DNA from: UBA3941 sp002385665
Lineage (GTDB): Bacteria; Bacillota; Clostridia; Caldicoprobacterales; UBA3941
DNA: 64,000 bases
Reading direction: 5' to 3'
NCBI GenBank assembly: GCA_050949255.1
Contig: JBMNFJ010000016.1
Span: 868,001-932,000 of the forward strand
Made by a program: the position numbers and the translations under genes. Of this stretch, positions 52,695 through 60,559 are shown piece after piece. Every line of letters begins with the position of its first letter. Position 1 is the stretch's first letter. The notes under the pieces are model-generated. The model saw only the letters and a program-made list of their open reading frames with translations. It made no database searches and was not told the DNA's origin.

Positions 52695-53747
52695 TCAATA
52701 ATCTCCTGAAACGATACCAAGATATAAGTTTTTGATTAATACCCTTAATATGAGCACAGCAGGGACTGCAAAAAACATGCCTGCTATACCGAAGGATGCT
52801 CCTGCCAGCCATAGAGACAAAATAATATACACCGGATGCATACCTAGATGGTCCCCCATTATTTTCGGCGTAAAAATATTGCTCTCTAATTGTTGAACTA
52901 TAACCATAACCATAATAGATGCTAACAATTTTGATGGAGAATGCAAAATGGCAATGATTCCAGCCGGTATTGCGCCTAAAACAGGACCCAAATAAGGCAC
53001 TATTTCAAATATTCCTGCAAACAAGCCCATTACAGCAGCATAAGGAAGCCCGATTATCATATAGCCTATTGTTGTCAGGATTCCTACAATGGTAGCCAAT
53101 AAGAGTTGTCCCCGAATAAATCTGTTTAGTATCTTGCTTATCTCTGTTGCCATCTTATGGGTAGGGCCTCGTACCTTGCTTGGTATTAAGCTTAAAATAA
53201 TCCTTTTAAAATACTCCCTGTCCTTGATAAAATAAAAGCTTAGTACAGGTATAGTAAATGCAGCAGCAATCTTACTAACCCCGTATACTGTATCAGTCAT
53301 CTTCCCCTTGATATAGGATAATATCCATCTTTCAGTATTGAGCAGGTATTCGTTAAAGGTAAGTTGAATACTATAGGGCACACCGAGTCTATTCATTTCA
53401 TCCTGTAGTTTCATTATATAGGTTTGTATTTCCATGATAATAAGTGGCAGCTTTTGAATCAGGGCCACTGTTTGCTTAATCAGTATTGGAATGAATAATA
53501 CCAGGAATATTGCTGAGGCAAGTACTATTAGCAAATACAATACGATCACGGCCTTGGTACGGGACATATATAATTCAAACCATCGGCTAAGGGGTGTTAA
53601 AATATAGGCAAACACTATAGATAAGAGTATATATTTAGAGATATCTACTATCTTTGACCACTGCACTATAATCCCCCATAACAGCAAACCTATTAGTAGG
53701 AAAAACATTATTAAGACTAACACCCGTCTACGTGGCCACATTCCCAA
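52695..53747 (-). CDS. AI-2E family membrane permease
   Basis: This 350-residue member of the AI-2E/TqsA-PerM family has about seven or eight membrane helices. A hydrophilic middle segment (about residues 90-180) precedes the family block PYLGPVLGAIPAGIIAILHSPSKL. The HLGMHPVYIILSLWLAGASFGIAGMFFAVP end follows in parts. The substrates of most members are unknown; some export autoinducer-2 or act as Na+/H+ antiporters. It lies between the YtxH-like gene and alaS, as often seen in Clostridia, but separate hairpins flank it, so co-transcription is uncertain. Confidence 0.9.
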   Translation of the reverse strand: MGMWPRRRVLVLIMFFLLIGLLLWGIIVQWSKIVDISKYILLSIVFAYILTPLSRWFELYMSRTKAVIVLYLLIVLASAIFLVLFIPILIKQTVALIQKLPLIIMEIQTYIMKLQDEMNRLGVPYSIQLTFNEYLLNTERWILSYIKGKMTDTVYGVSKIAAAFTIPVLSFYFIKDREYFKRIILSLIPSKVRGPTHKMATEISKILNRFIRGQLLLATIVGILTTIGYMIIGLPYAAVMGLFAGIFEIVPYLGPVLGAIPAGIIAILHSPSKLLASIMVMVIVQQLESNIFTPKIMGDHLGMHPVYIILSLWLAGASFGIAGMFFAVPAVLILRVLIKNLYLGIVSGDY

Positions 53748-53793
53748 ATTGTATCAACATTCCCTTCCTAATTACGAAGCCTTTTTTGTCCTG

Positions 53794-53824
53794 GCCATAA
53801 GTTTGGGTCAAATATACTTATGGC
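53794..53824 (-). other. Inverted repeat upstream of the permease gene
   Basis: GCCATAAGT (53794-53802) and ACTTATGGC (53816-53824) form a perfect 9-bp palindrome-type arm pair with a 13-base centre. It lies about 50 bases before the permease start. It could be a protein-binding operator or an RNA hairpin; no T-run follows. Confidence 0.4.
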
Positions 53825-53869
53825 TTTCTCAATAATACAGTCCAAATAAATGCAATACCCGTCCGGAGA

Positions 53870-53901
53870 AGATAAGAGACCAGAACTATCTGTCCGGTCT
53901 C
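53870..53901 (-). terminator. Probable terminator after the YtxH-like gene
   Basis: GAGACCAGA (53876-53884) pairs with TCCGGTCTC (53893-53901) with one G-T wobble, and the minus strand continues TTATCTTCTCC, moderately T-rich. It begins 14 bases past the small gene's stop codon. Confidence 0.55.
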
Positions 53902-53914
53902 CCTTAATTATTCA

Positions 53915-54082
53915 TTATCTTGTTTTCATCCTCGGCATTATTCTAGTTGCAACATCAGCGATATTTTTACCACTGGTCATCATTTTCTTTTTCATATCAT
54001 TATCCCTGGAGGAAAGGATAATTGCTGCTGCCGCGCCTATCAATCCCCCCGCAATAAATCCGTTTATATACCTATTTGTCAT
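53915..54082 (-). CDS. Small YtxH-like membrane protein
   Basis: This 55-residue gene starts at the ATG at 54082, nine bases after AAGGAG. The product begins MTNRYINGFIAGGLIGAAAA, one short membrane helix of the YtxH (gas-vesicle-like) kind. A short basic tail with SSRDNDMKKKMM and a final MPRMKTR follow. The full YtxH coiled-coil part is much reduced. It follows the PRC-barrel gene by about 23 bases and is probably co-transcribed with it. The role is unknown. Confidence 0.7.
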   Translation of the reverse strand: MTNRYINGFIAGGLIGAAAAIILSSRDNDMKKKMMTSGKNIADVATRIMPRMKTR

Positions 54083-54105
54083 TAGAAATCACTCCTTACA
54101 TGGTA

Positions 54106-54465
54106 TTATGGATGGTCCGATTCATCTGATAATTTATTTATTATTCCCCCATTATTAGGCTTTACCTGGATTTCACCATTCATGGGAACTACTATTACAT
54201 CCTTACCCGAATATGGTGAAAAATATCCTGAGAGTATGTTGCGCCCAGTCAATAGATCATCAATAATCCCTTTGGAGATCTCATACCCCATTATCTCTCC
54301 ATTCTCTGGATTGAAGATGACATCGCTTATAGTTCCCAATTCCTGCCCGTCAGCCATTAAGACCGTTTTGCCTATAATATCCTTATACCCATTTTTGCTT
54401 AAACCCTTTATACAATCACCCCAACATTCTATATAATAATCCAGCTTACCGATAGTTTCTCCCAA
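54106..54465 (-). CDS. PRC-barrel domain protein, start uncertain
   Basis: A PRC-barrel covers about residues 28-105 of the 119 (DIIGKTVLMADGQELGTISDVIFNPENGEIMGYEISKGIIDDLLTGR in parts). Such domains occur in RimM, in sporulation proteins (YlmC/YmxH) and in many clostridial proteins of unknown role. The only full-length start is a TTG at 54465 with no convincing ribosome-binding site. The first 27 residues (containing YYIECWGDCIKGLSKNGY) do not look like part of the fold. It may be the remnant of a longer two-PRC protein. Confidence 0.7.
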   Translation of the reverse strand: MGETIGKLDYYIECWGDCIKGLSKNGYKDIIGKTVLMADGQELGTISDVIFNPENGEIMGYEISKGIIDDLLTGRNILSGYFSPYSGKDVIVVPMNGEIQVKPNNGGIINKLSDESDHP

Positions 54466-54536
54466 AAATAAAAAAACATTATTTTATTGCATCCAAACAC
54501 ATTAGGAATAATTTTCTTTTAAGTACTTATGGGTAT

Positions 54537-54583
54537 AAAAAAAGGCCGAATATTTAGGTAGTCATCTCCTATACTATTCAGCC
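54537..54583 (-). terminator. Intrinsic terminator after iscU
   Basis: GGCCGAATA (54544-54552) pairs with TATTCAGCC (54575-54583), nine pairs with one G-T, enclosing a 22-base loop. On the minus strand seven Ts follow (54543-54537). It ends the iscR-iscS-iscU transcript. Confidence 0.82.
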
Positions 54584-54681
54584 GTTTTCGCAAATTCTCG
54601 AAAATAAAATGATAAACTTCATTATGCAGTATTACTATTACATAAACAGAAAGTAAAACCAATCATCCTTTAGGACGATCA

Positions 54682-55065
54682 TTACGCACCTAATTTGTTT
54701 TTCTGTTTCTCTTTATAATCATTTATAGCTTTTTGAATGGCCTCTTCCGCCAAAACAGAGCAATGCAGCTTTACCGGTGGCAATCCGTCCAGTGCCTGGG
54801 TTACCGCTTTATTGGTTATAAGCAAGGCCTCATCTATAGTCTTACCCTTGATTAACTCCGTAGCCATACTACTGCTGGCAATAGCTGCACCACAACCAAA
54901 GGTTTTAAATTTGACATCAACGATAACATCGTTTTCTACTTTCAAGTATATCCTCATAATATCTCCACATCTAGCATTGCCTACTTCCCCTACTCCATCG
55001 GGATTTTCCAATTCTCCAACATTCCGTGGGTTTGTAAAATGATCCATTACCTTATCACTATACAT
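54682..55065 (-). CDS. iscU: Iron-sulfur cluster scaffold IscU/NifU-N
   Basis: This is the scaffold on which 2Fe-2S and 4Fe-4S clusters are built. The 127-residue protein has the three cluster cysteines Cys33 (ARCGD), Cys58 (FGCGAA) and Cys102 (LHCSV). The LPPVKLHCS loop is spelled canonically, and GDIMR supplies the conserved Asp. The ATG at 55065 lies eight bases after AAGGAGG and just inside the iscS end. The gene forms a pair with iscS. Confidence 0.95.
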   Translation of the reverse strand: MYSDKVMDHFTNPRNVGELENPDGVGEVGNARCGDIMRIYLKVENDVIVDVKFKTFGCGAAIASSSMATELIKGKTIDEALLITNKAVTQALDGLPPVKLHCSVLAEEAIQKAINDYKEKQKNKLGA

Positions 55066-56260
55066 ATTGGCATCCTCCTTTTTCTTGTACAAACAAGGGT
55101 GACATTTCTCTTAGCCTCTGTACTATAGGTGGTAACACCTCTAGTACATAATCTACATCCTCCTCTGTGTTATCTTCTCCTAATGTAATCCTTAGAGATC
55201 CATGGGCAATTTCATGGGATAGGCCAATTGCCAAAAGTACATGGGATGGATCTAATGATCCCGATGTACACGCAGATCCGCTAGAGGCTGCAATACCCTT
55301 CATATCAAGACTGAGAAGTAGGGATTCGCCTTCTATATATTCAAAACTTAAATTTACATTGCCAGGCAGCCTTAGGTTAGGATGCCCATTCAATAGGACA
55401 TGGTCTATTCTATTCATAATACCATTGATCAGTCTATCCCTTAACCCTATCAAGCGTTTATTGTTTTTTTCCATATTGGTGTGGGCCAGCTCTATGGCCT
55501 TTCCAAGACCCACAATCCCTGGTATATTCTCTGTCCCAGCTCTTCGATTTCTCTCTTGGGCTCCACCATGAAGAAGAGGGACTATCTTGGTACCCTTTCT
55601 TATATATAATGCTCCTATCCCTTTGGGACCATAAATCTTATGGCCTGACAAGGATAGTAAATCTATGTTCATATCCTCTACATCTATATCTACACTGCCT
55701 ACAGCTTGAACCGCATCGGTATGAAAATATACATCCTTACTCTTGGCTATTGCACCAATCTCCTTTATGGGTTGAATAGTACCGATCTCATTGTTTGCAA
55801 ACATAATGGATACAAGAATAGTATCTGATCTTATTGCCCTTTCTACCTCTTGTGGATCAACCATCCCGTATCTGTCTACAGGCAGATAGGTAACTTCAAA
55901 ACCCATCTTTTCCAAGTATTCACAAGTATATAAAACTGCATGGTGTTCTATAGATGAAGTAATTATATGCTTCCCCTTGTTCTTATTTGCAAAAGCGATG
56001 CCTTTTATAGCCCAGTTATCCGACTCGGTGCCCCCTCCCGTGAAGAATATCTCATCAAACTTGGCATTCAATACCTTAGCAGTACTCTCCCTTGCCTTAT
56101 CAACAGCTTTACGGGCTTGTCTCCCATAGAGATGGATGCTGGAAGGATTACCAAAATCCTGATTAAAATAAGGCAGCATTGCATCGAGAACCTCTTTTTT
56201 TGTATAAGTAGTTGCGGCGTGATCTAGGTAAATGATTTTTTTCATAATATATCTAGGCAT
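55058..56260 (-). CDS. iscS: Cysteine desulfurase IscS/NifS
   Basis: This enzyme removes sulfur from cysteine for cluster assembly, using PLP. About 400 residues carry [15 protein letters not shown] at the start, [11 protein letters not shown], and the PLP-lysine motif [14 protein letters not shown] near residue 210. The active-site cysteine loop [17 protein letters not shown] lies near 331. Start choice is between ATG at 56260 and ATG at 56245 (MKKIIYLDH). It follows iscR and overlaps the iscU start region. Confidence 0.95.
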   Translation of the reverse strand: MPRYIMKKIIYLDHAATTYTKKEVLDAMLPYFNQDFGNPSSIHLYGRQARKAVDKARESTAKVLNAKFDEIFFTGGGTESDNWAIKGIAFANKNKGKHIITSSIEHHAVLYTCEYLEKMGFEVTYLPVDRYGMVDPQEVERAIRSDTILVSIMFANNEIGTIQPIKEIGAIAKSKDVYFHTDAVQAVGSVDIDVEDMNIDLLSLSGHKIYGPKGIGALYIRKGTKIVPLLHGGAQERNRRAGTENIPGIVGLGKAIELAHTNMEKNNKRLIGLRDRLINGIMNRIDHVLLNGHPNLRLPGNVNLSFEYIEGESLLLSLDMKGIAASSGSACTSGSLDPSHVLLAIGLSHEIAHGSLRITLGEDNTEEDVDYVLEVLPPIVQRLREMSPLFVQEKGGCQYV

Positions 56261-56328
56261 TAGAACCCCAAATTAGCCTTGATCCGGGAAAACGCCTGTA
56301 CTCACTCCTTTAAAAAATATCATCTGAT

Positions 56329-56805
56329 TTAATTATTGCATCGTATAACCCAATCGTCCTTAGATGAATTCGAACCCTTTTTACTGTTAATCAACCTTTG
56401 CTGGTTTACCATATCCTCAAGAGTTATGGAATCTATAACTTGATTAATACTATCTCTTATCTTTTCCCAAATAATTCTGGTGACACAAGCATCTGCATCC
56501 ATGCAACCGGCTACATCTTCATTTCTAACGCAATCAGCCGGTGCAATATCGCCCTCTAAGGTTCTGAGTATCTGTCCTATATAGATCTCATTAGGGGAAG
56601 CCCCCAATAAATAACCTCCATGGGCTCCTCGGACACTGTTAACCAGACCCTCCCTCCTTAGAATAGCAAATAACTGTTCCAGATACGATTCCGAGATATT
56701 CTGCCTGTCAGCTATTTCATTGAGCGGGATAGGCCCTTGGGATTCATTCATGGCCAGATCAAACATTGCCCTAAGACCATATCTGCCACGTGTGGAAAGC
56801 TTCAA
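56329..56805 (-). CDS. iscR: Rrf2-family iron-sulfur regulator IscR
   Basis: IscR senses cluster supply and represses the isc operon in its 2Fe-2S form. The start is the TTG at 56805, eight bases after GGAGG, giving the canonical MKLSTRGRYGLRAMFDL. The winged HTH reads IPLNEIADRQNISESYLEQLF. The 2Fe-2S ligand cysteines are Cys92, Cys101 and Cys107. It lies immediately ahead of iscS, supporting feedback control of the operon. Confidence 0.94.
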   Translation of the reverse strand: MKLSTRGRYGLRAMFDLAMNESQGPIPLNEIADRQNISESYLEQLFAILRREGLVNSVRGAHGGYLLGASPNEIYIGQILRTLEGDIAPADCVRNEDVAGCMDADACVTRIIWEKIRDSINQVIDSITLEDMVNQQRLINSKKGSNSSKDDWVIRCNN

Positions 56806-56819
56806 TTTTAACACCTCCG

Positions 56820-56843
56820 AATCCCGACTAATTTACTATACTT
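56820..56843 (-). promoter_or_regulatory. Possible IscR binding site in the iscR leader
   Basis: Read on the minus strand, the site contains TAAATTAGTCGGGAT, which matches the right half of known IscR sites (AWWTTAGTCGGG-type). The left half is poorer. It lies just downstream of the predicted start point, where binding could block transcription. Confidence 0.35.
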
Positions 56844-56855
56844 TAACACAAAAAG

Positions 56856-56884
56856 ATACTACCATATCCCACTATTTTTGTCAA
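56856..56884 (-). promoter_or_regulatory. Sigma-A promoter of iscR
   Basis: A perfect TTGACA (56879-56884) is followed by a 17-base spacer and TAGTAT (56856-56861, four of six). The spacing is exact and the site lies directly upstream of iscR, after the rarA stop. Confidence 0.75.
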
Positions 56885-56895
56885 CATTAAAACAA

Positions 56896-58197
56896 TCACA
56901 ATCTCCACTCATTTTTACGGATTTGATCCAAGCGTTCCTTTATCCTGGCTTCGGTTCCAGAATTTTTAGGAAAATAATACCTTGCATTTTTAAGCTCATC
57001 AGGTAAATATTGTTGTATTGCTCTGCCATACGGGTAATCGTGGGAATACTTGTATCCTTTCCCATGGCCTAATTCCTTGGAGCCGGGATAATGGGCGTCT
57101 CTCAGATTCATAGGAACTTCACCAATCTTTTTATTACGTACATCCTCCAAGGCTTTATCTATACCTACGCACGCAGAATTGGATTTCGGTGAGCATGCTA
57201 CCACTAAAGCTGCTAGGGCCAGTATAATCCTACTTTCAGGCCATCCAACTCTTTCAACTGCCTGCGAAGCTGCCACTGCCACTTGTAGAGCAGCGGGATT
57301 GGCCATACCCACATCCTCAGCCGCAGCTATGATTATTCGCCTTGCAATAAACTCGGGCTTTTCCCCACTTTCTATCATACGGGCCAACCAGTGTAATACG
57401 GCATCTGGCTCCATATAGTTTCTCATGCTTTTAATAAAAGCGCTTATCACATCATAATGATTATCTCCATCTTTATCATATCTTATAGCCTTTTGCTGCA
57501 CACATTCCTGAGCTACTTCCAATGAAATGGTTATAACTCCTTCGTTATCAGGGGGAGTGGTCAGGGCTGCCAGTTCCAATGCGTTCAACACCGATCTTGC
57601 ATCACCCTCACTCATCCGAATAATATGATCTTCTGCTTCTTTGGATATAGAAATATTATAATTTCCTAAACCTTTTACCTTATCATGGAGACAATTATGT
57701 ATTAGTTCCCTTAAATCTTGATCTGTAAGGGGATTAAACTTGAAAATGGTAGATCTGGATAGTAAAGCTTTATTCACTTCAAAGTAAGGGTTCTCCGTTG
57801 TTGCTCCAATGAGTATAAATGTACCGTTCTCGACATAAGGAAGCAAGGCGTCCTGTTGGCTTTTGTTCAGTCTATGAATCTCGTCGAAGAACAGAATTAT
57901 CTTACCTTTTGGATTCAAGAGATAGTTCTGGGCTTCACCGGCCAACTCGCGAATGTCCTTTACACCAGCTGATACAGCGTTCAGCTGCCTGAACTCGTAA
58001 CATGTTTCTCCAGCTATAATTTTTGCCAGGGTTGTTTTCCCGGTTCCTGGTGGTCCATAGAAAATAACAGAGGTTAACCTGTCTGCCTTTATTACCCTAT
58101 ACAATAATCTGTTTTTGCCTATGATATGCTTCTGGCCAATAAACTCATCCAGAGTTTCAGGTCTCATACGAGCTGCCAGGGGCATTTTGTTCATCAT
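56896..58197 (-). CDS. rarA: Replication-associated recombination protein RarA (MgsA), AAA+ ATPase
   Basis: RarA is a clamp-loader-like ATPase acting at stalled replication forks. The 433 residues begin MPLAARMRPETLDEFIGQKHIIG, with Walker A GPPGTGKT at 48-55 and Walker B FFDEIHR with Asp105/Glu106. GDARSVLNALELA is sensor 2-like. The C-terminal tetramerisation region ends YKYSHDYPYGRAIQQYLPDELKNARYY in parts. It follows glyA after a 112-base gap with an imperfect stem-loop. Confidence 0.95.
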   Translation of the reverse strand: MMNKMPLAARMRPETLDEFIGQKHIIGKNRLLYRVIKADRLTSVIFYGPPGTGKTTLAKIIAGETCYEFRQLNAVSAGVKDIRELAGEAQNYLLNPKGKIILFFDEIHRLNKSQQDALLPYVENGTFILIGATTENPYFEVNKALLSRSTIFKFNPLTDQDLRELIHNCLHDKVKGLGNYNISISKEAEDHIIRMSEGDARSVLNALELAALTTPPDNEGVITISLEVAQECVQQKAIRYDKDGDNHYDVISAFIKSMRNYMEPDAVLHWLARMIESGEKPEFIARRIIIAAAEDVGMANPAALQVAVAASQAVERVGWPESRIILALAALVVACSPKSNSACVGIDKALEDVRNKKIGEVPMNLRDAHYPGSKELGHGKGYKYSHDYPYGRAIQQYLPDELKNARYYFPKNSGTEARIKERLDQIRKNEWRL

Positions 58198-58233
58198 TGT
58201 AATCCTCCTTAATATTGTTGGAAATAACCCTTA

Positions 58234-58275
58234 GCCGGGGAACTGAATCTTCAAAAGCTAAGCTTCCAGTCCCCG
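58234..58275 (-). other. Imperfect stem-loop between glyA and rarA
   Basis: CGGGGAACTG (58236-58245, with a preceding GCC) can pair with CAGTCCCCG (58267-58275) with a one-base bulge, around a loop that may add further pairs. The minus strand after it reads GGCTAAGGGTTATTTCC, without a good T-run. It may weakly terminate glyA mRNA. Confidence 0.4.
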
Positions 58276-58309
58276 ACTACAGGGATAGGCAATTCAATCA
58301 TTTCAATAA

Positions 58310-59560
58310 TTACAATACTTCATTTGAATATAAAGGAAAGTTTATACATAGATTATCTACCATTCTTATGATCTCGTCTCTATTAGCTTCCACATCCTCA
58401 ATGGCAAGGGCGATGGCTTTAGCAATGGTCTTCATTTCTTCGGTTCCCATACCTCTAGTGGTCACGGCAGGTGTGCCTATTCTTACACCGCTTGTAATGA
58501 ATGGACTCTGGGGATCGTTAGGGATCGTGTTCTTATTGGTAGTAATCCTTACACTATCTAGGATCTTTTCAGCGTCTTTACCCGTTATGCTCTTATTTCT
58601 GAGATCAATGGTCATTAGGTGATTATCCGTACCACCTGATACCAGCTGAAACCCCTCATTTTTTAAAGCCTCGGCCAAGGCCTTCGCGTTATCAACAATT
58701 TGTCTTTGATATAGCTTAAATTCCGGTTTTAAGGCCTCCAGAAAACAGACGGCTTTGGCAGCAATCACATGCATTAGCGGTCCACCCTGAGTACCTGGAA
58801 AGATTGCCTTATCGATAGCTCTGCCATACTTCTCTTTGCATAGGATTAAGCCTCCTCTAGGTCCCCTCAGAGTTTTGTGGGTAGTGGTTGTAACAAAATC
58901 TGCATAGGGTACCGGATTTGGATGCAAGCCTGCTGCTACTAAACCTGCAATATGGGCCATATCCACCATCAAATATGCACCTACTTCATGGGCTATGCTT
59001 TGAAACATCTCAAAGTCAATTATTCTTGAGTAGGCGCTGGCCCCAGCTACTATTAGTTTGGGTTTATGTTCCCTGGCCAGATCCCTTAGCTCATCATAAT
59101 CAATATATCCCGTTTCAGCATCCACCCCATAAGGTACGATATTGAAATACTTACCGGAAATATTCACCGGGCTCCCATGGGTCAAATGACCACCATGGGC
59201 TAGGTTCATGCCTAAAATAGTATCACCGGGCTCTAGGAATGCAAAGTATACAGCCATATTGGCCTGGGCACCTGAATGGGGTTGTACATTGGCGTATTCT
59301 GCCCCAAAGAGTTCCTTTGCTCTGCTAATTGCCAATTCTTCAACTATATCCACATATTCGCAACCACCATAATATCTCCTTTTCGGATACCCTTCTGCGT
59401 ATTTATTGGTCAGATGCGATCCCATAGCGTTCATCACTGCTGTGCTTACGAAATTTTCAGAAGCAATGAGCTCTATATGATTTTGTTGCCTGAGCAGCTC
59501 CTGTTCCATGGCTTTAGCAATTTCAGGATCGGTTTTATAGACTTCCTTCAAATTAATCAT
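58310..59560 (-). CDS. glyA: Serine hydroxymethyltransferase
   Basis: GlyA interconverts serine and glycine and charges tetrahydrofolate with one-carbon units, using PLP. The start is the ATG at 59560, nine bases after GGAGG, giving 416 residues. Motifs are [36 protein letters not shown] in parts, [20 protein letters not shown], and the PLP lysine in [15 protein letters not shown] near residue 229. It is the first gene after a sigma-A promoter at 59623-59651. Confidence 0.97.
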   Translation of the reverse strand: MINLKEVYKTDPEIAKAMEQELLRQQNHIELIASENFVSTAVMNAMGSHLTNKYAEGYPKRRYYGGCEYVDIVEELAISRAKELFGAEYANVQPHSGAQANMAVYFAFLEPGDTILGMNLAHGGHLTHGSPVNISGKYFNIVPYGVDAETGYIDYDELRDLAREHKPKLIVAGASAYSRIIDFEMFQSIAHEVGAYLMVDMAHIAGLVAAGLHPNPVPYADFVTTTTHKTLRGPRGGLILCKEKYGRAIDKAIFPGTQGGPLMHVIAAKAVCFLEALKPEFKLYQRQIVDNAKALAEALKNEGFQLVSGGTDNHLMTIDLRNKSITGKDAEKILDSVRITTNKNTIPNDPQSPFITSGVRIGTPAVTTRGMGTEEMKTIAKAIALAIEDVEANRDEIIRMVDNLCINFPLYSNEVL

Positions 59561-59622
59561 TGTCTGCTTCCTCCAAACGTTTTTACTATTTTTGATTAAA
59601 TTGTTCGGTTTCAATAAATCAT

Positions 59623-59651
59623 ATTATAGTTAGAACCTATAAAAATTACAA
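59623..59651 (-). promoter_or_regulatory. Sigma-A promoter of glyA
   Basis: TTGTAA (59646-59651), a 17-base spacer and perfect TATAAT (59623-59628) are read on the minus strand. It sits directly after the trxA terminator and about 60 bases before the glyA start. Confidence 0.8.
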
Positions 59652-59674
59652 GGTTTTCATAAATATAAAGGTAT

Positions 59675-59701
59675 AAAAAAAGCTGGTATAGATCCAGCTT
59701 T
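59675..59701 (-). terminator. Intrinsic terminator after trxA
   Basis: AAAGCTGG (59679-59686) pairs perfectly with CCAGCTTT (59694-59701) with a seven-base loop, and the minus strand continues with a run of Ts to 59675. It begins five bases past the trxA stop and ends the hemZ-to-trxA block. Confidence 0.92.
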
Positions 59702-59705
59702 CTTC

Positions 59706-60035
59706 CTATAGTGCAGCCTGTATCATTTTTACCAAGTCTGATTTTGGCCGCGCCCCCATAGTTTGATCCACTATTTGACCATCCTTAAAGATTATCAATG
59801 TTGGAATACTCATCACCCTATACCTTGTTGCCAGCTCCCTCTCCTCATCTACGTTGACCTTGGCTATCTTGGCCTTGCCATCAAATTCATCGGCCAGCTG
59901 ATCTATGATTGGAGCGATCATCCTGCAAGGCCCGCACCAGGCTGCCCAAAAATCAACCAAGACAGGTACATCAGACTTCATTACTTCGTCCTCAAAATTG
60001 CTGGAATTAAGATTCACTATTTTATCACTCGCCAT
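59706..60035 (-). CDS. trxA: Thioredoxin
   Basis: Thioredoxin is a small dithiol reductant. The 109 residues contain the active site WCGPC at 33-37 (Cys34 and Cys37), preceded by [15 protein letters not shown]. The cis-Pro segment is [12 protein letters not shown]. It overlaps the RseC-type gene by 11 bases, suggesting linked expression of two redox-related proteins. Confidence 0.96.
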   Translation of the reverse strand: MASDKIVNLNSSNFEDEVMKSDVPVLVDFWAAWCGPCRMIAPIIDQLADEFDGKAKIAKVNVDEERELATRYRVMSIPTLIIFKDGQIVDQTMGARPKSDLVKMIQAAL

Positions 60036-60477
60036 CCATAATTTCCCCTTTCGAATGTAAATTTACAATTGATATCATCTTTGGAGAGTAGTCCCCATTT
60101 TTTCTTAGTATAGGATCCATAGCTCTTATACCCAAAAAGGAAAGGGCTGTAAATAGTATCCCGCCTATTGCCCCGTATAGGTCTGGATTACCGGAAAATT
60201 GGCCGGCAATGGCATACCCTCCTACAACACCCAGTATAAGGGCAATCAAAGGTAAAAGATATACTATGAGGGATGCCTTTATTAGGGATTTAGATTCTAA
60301 TTCCAGTTCTACCCAGTCCCCAATTTGAGCATTCAGATCATTGGCGATACGAAAGGATATCTCACTTTGATCCTTTGCCATACCACAAGCCGTACAGGAA
60401 CCACAACTAATACCCCTTCGTATCTTGACGGTTGCCATGCTGCCTTCTACACTAACAATTTGCCCCATTTCTATCAT
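60025..60477 (-). CDS. RseC/MucC-family membrane protein (SoxR-reducing type)
   Basis: This 150-residue member of the RseC/MucC family is linked to SoxR reduction and redox sensing. Cysteines 25, 28 and 31 ([12 protein letters not shown]) lie before two membrane helices ([25 protein letters not shown] and [18 protein letters not shown], each in part). I place the start at the ATG at 60477, eight bases after AGGA. The frame reaches an ATG at 60525, but the extra 16 residues are not family-like. It is read with trxA. Confidence 0.88.
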   Translation of the reverse strand: MIEMGQIVSVEGSMATVKIRRGISCGSCTACGMAKDQSEISFRIANDLNAQIGDWVELELESKSLIKASLIVYLLPLIALILGVVGGYAIAGQFSGNPDLYGAIGGILFTALSFLGIRAMDPILRKNGDYSPKMISIVNLHSKGEIMDGE

Positions 60478-60559
60478 TTGCATCATCCTAATCGTAAAAT
60501 ATTCGCGGTCATAGTAGTGGAGCATACTATACGATTATAGTTAACCAATTATAAATATG

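Noticed and set aside
53850..54158. 102-codon plus-strand frame over the YtxH-like and PRC-barrel genes
   Set aside because: The minus strand offers a better small gene with a ribosome-binding site and a membrane-helix pattern; the plus frame is its reverse.
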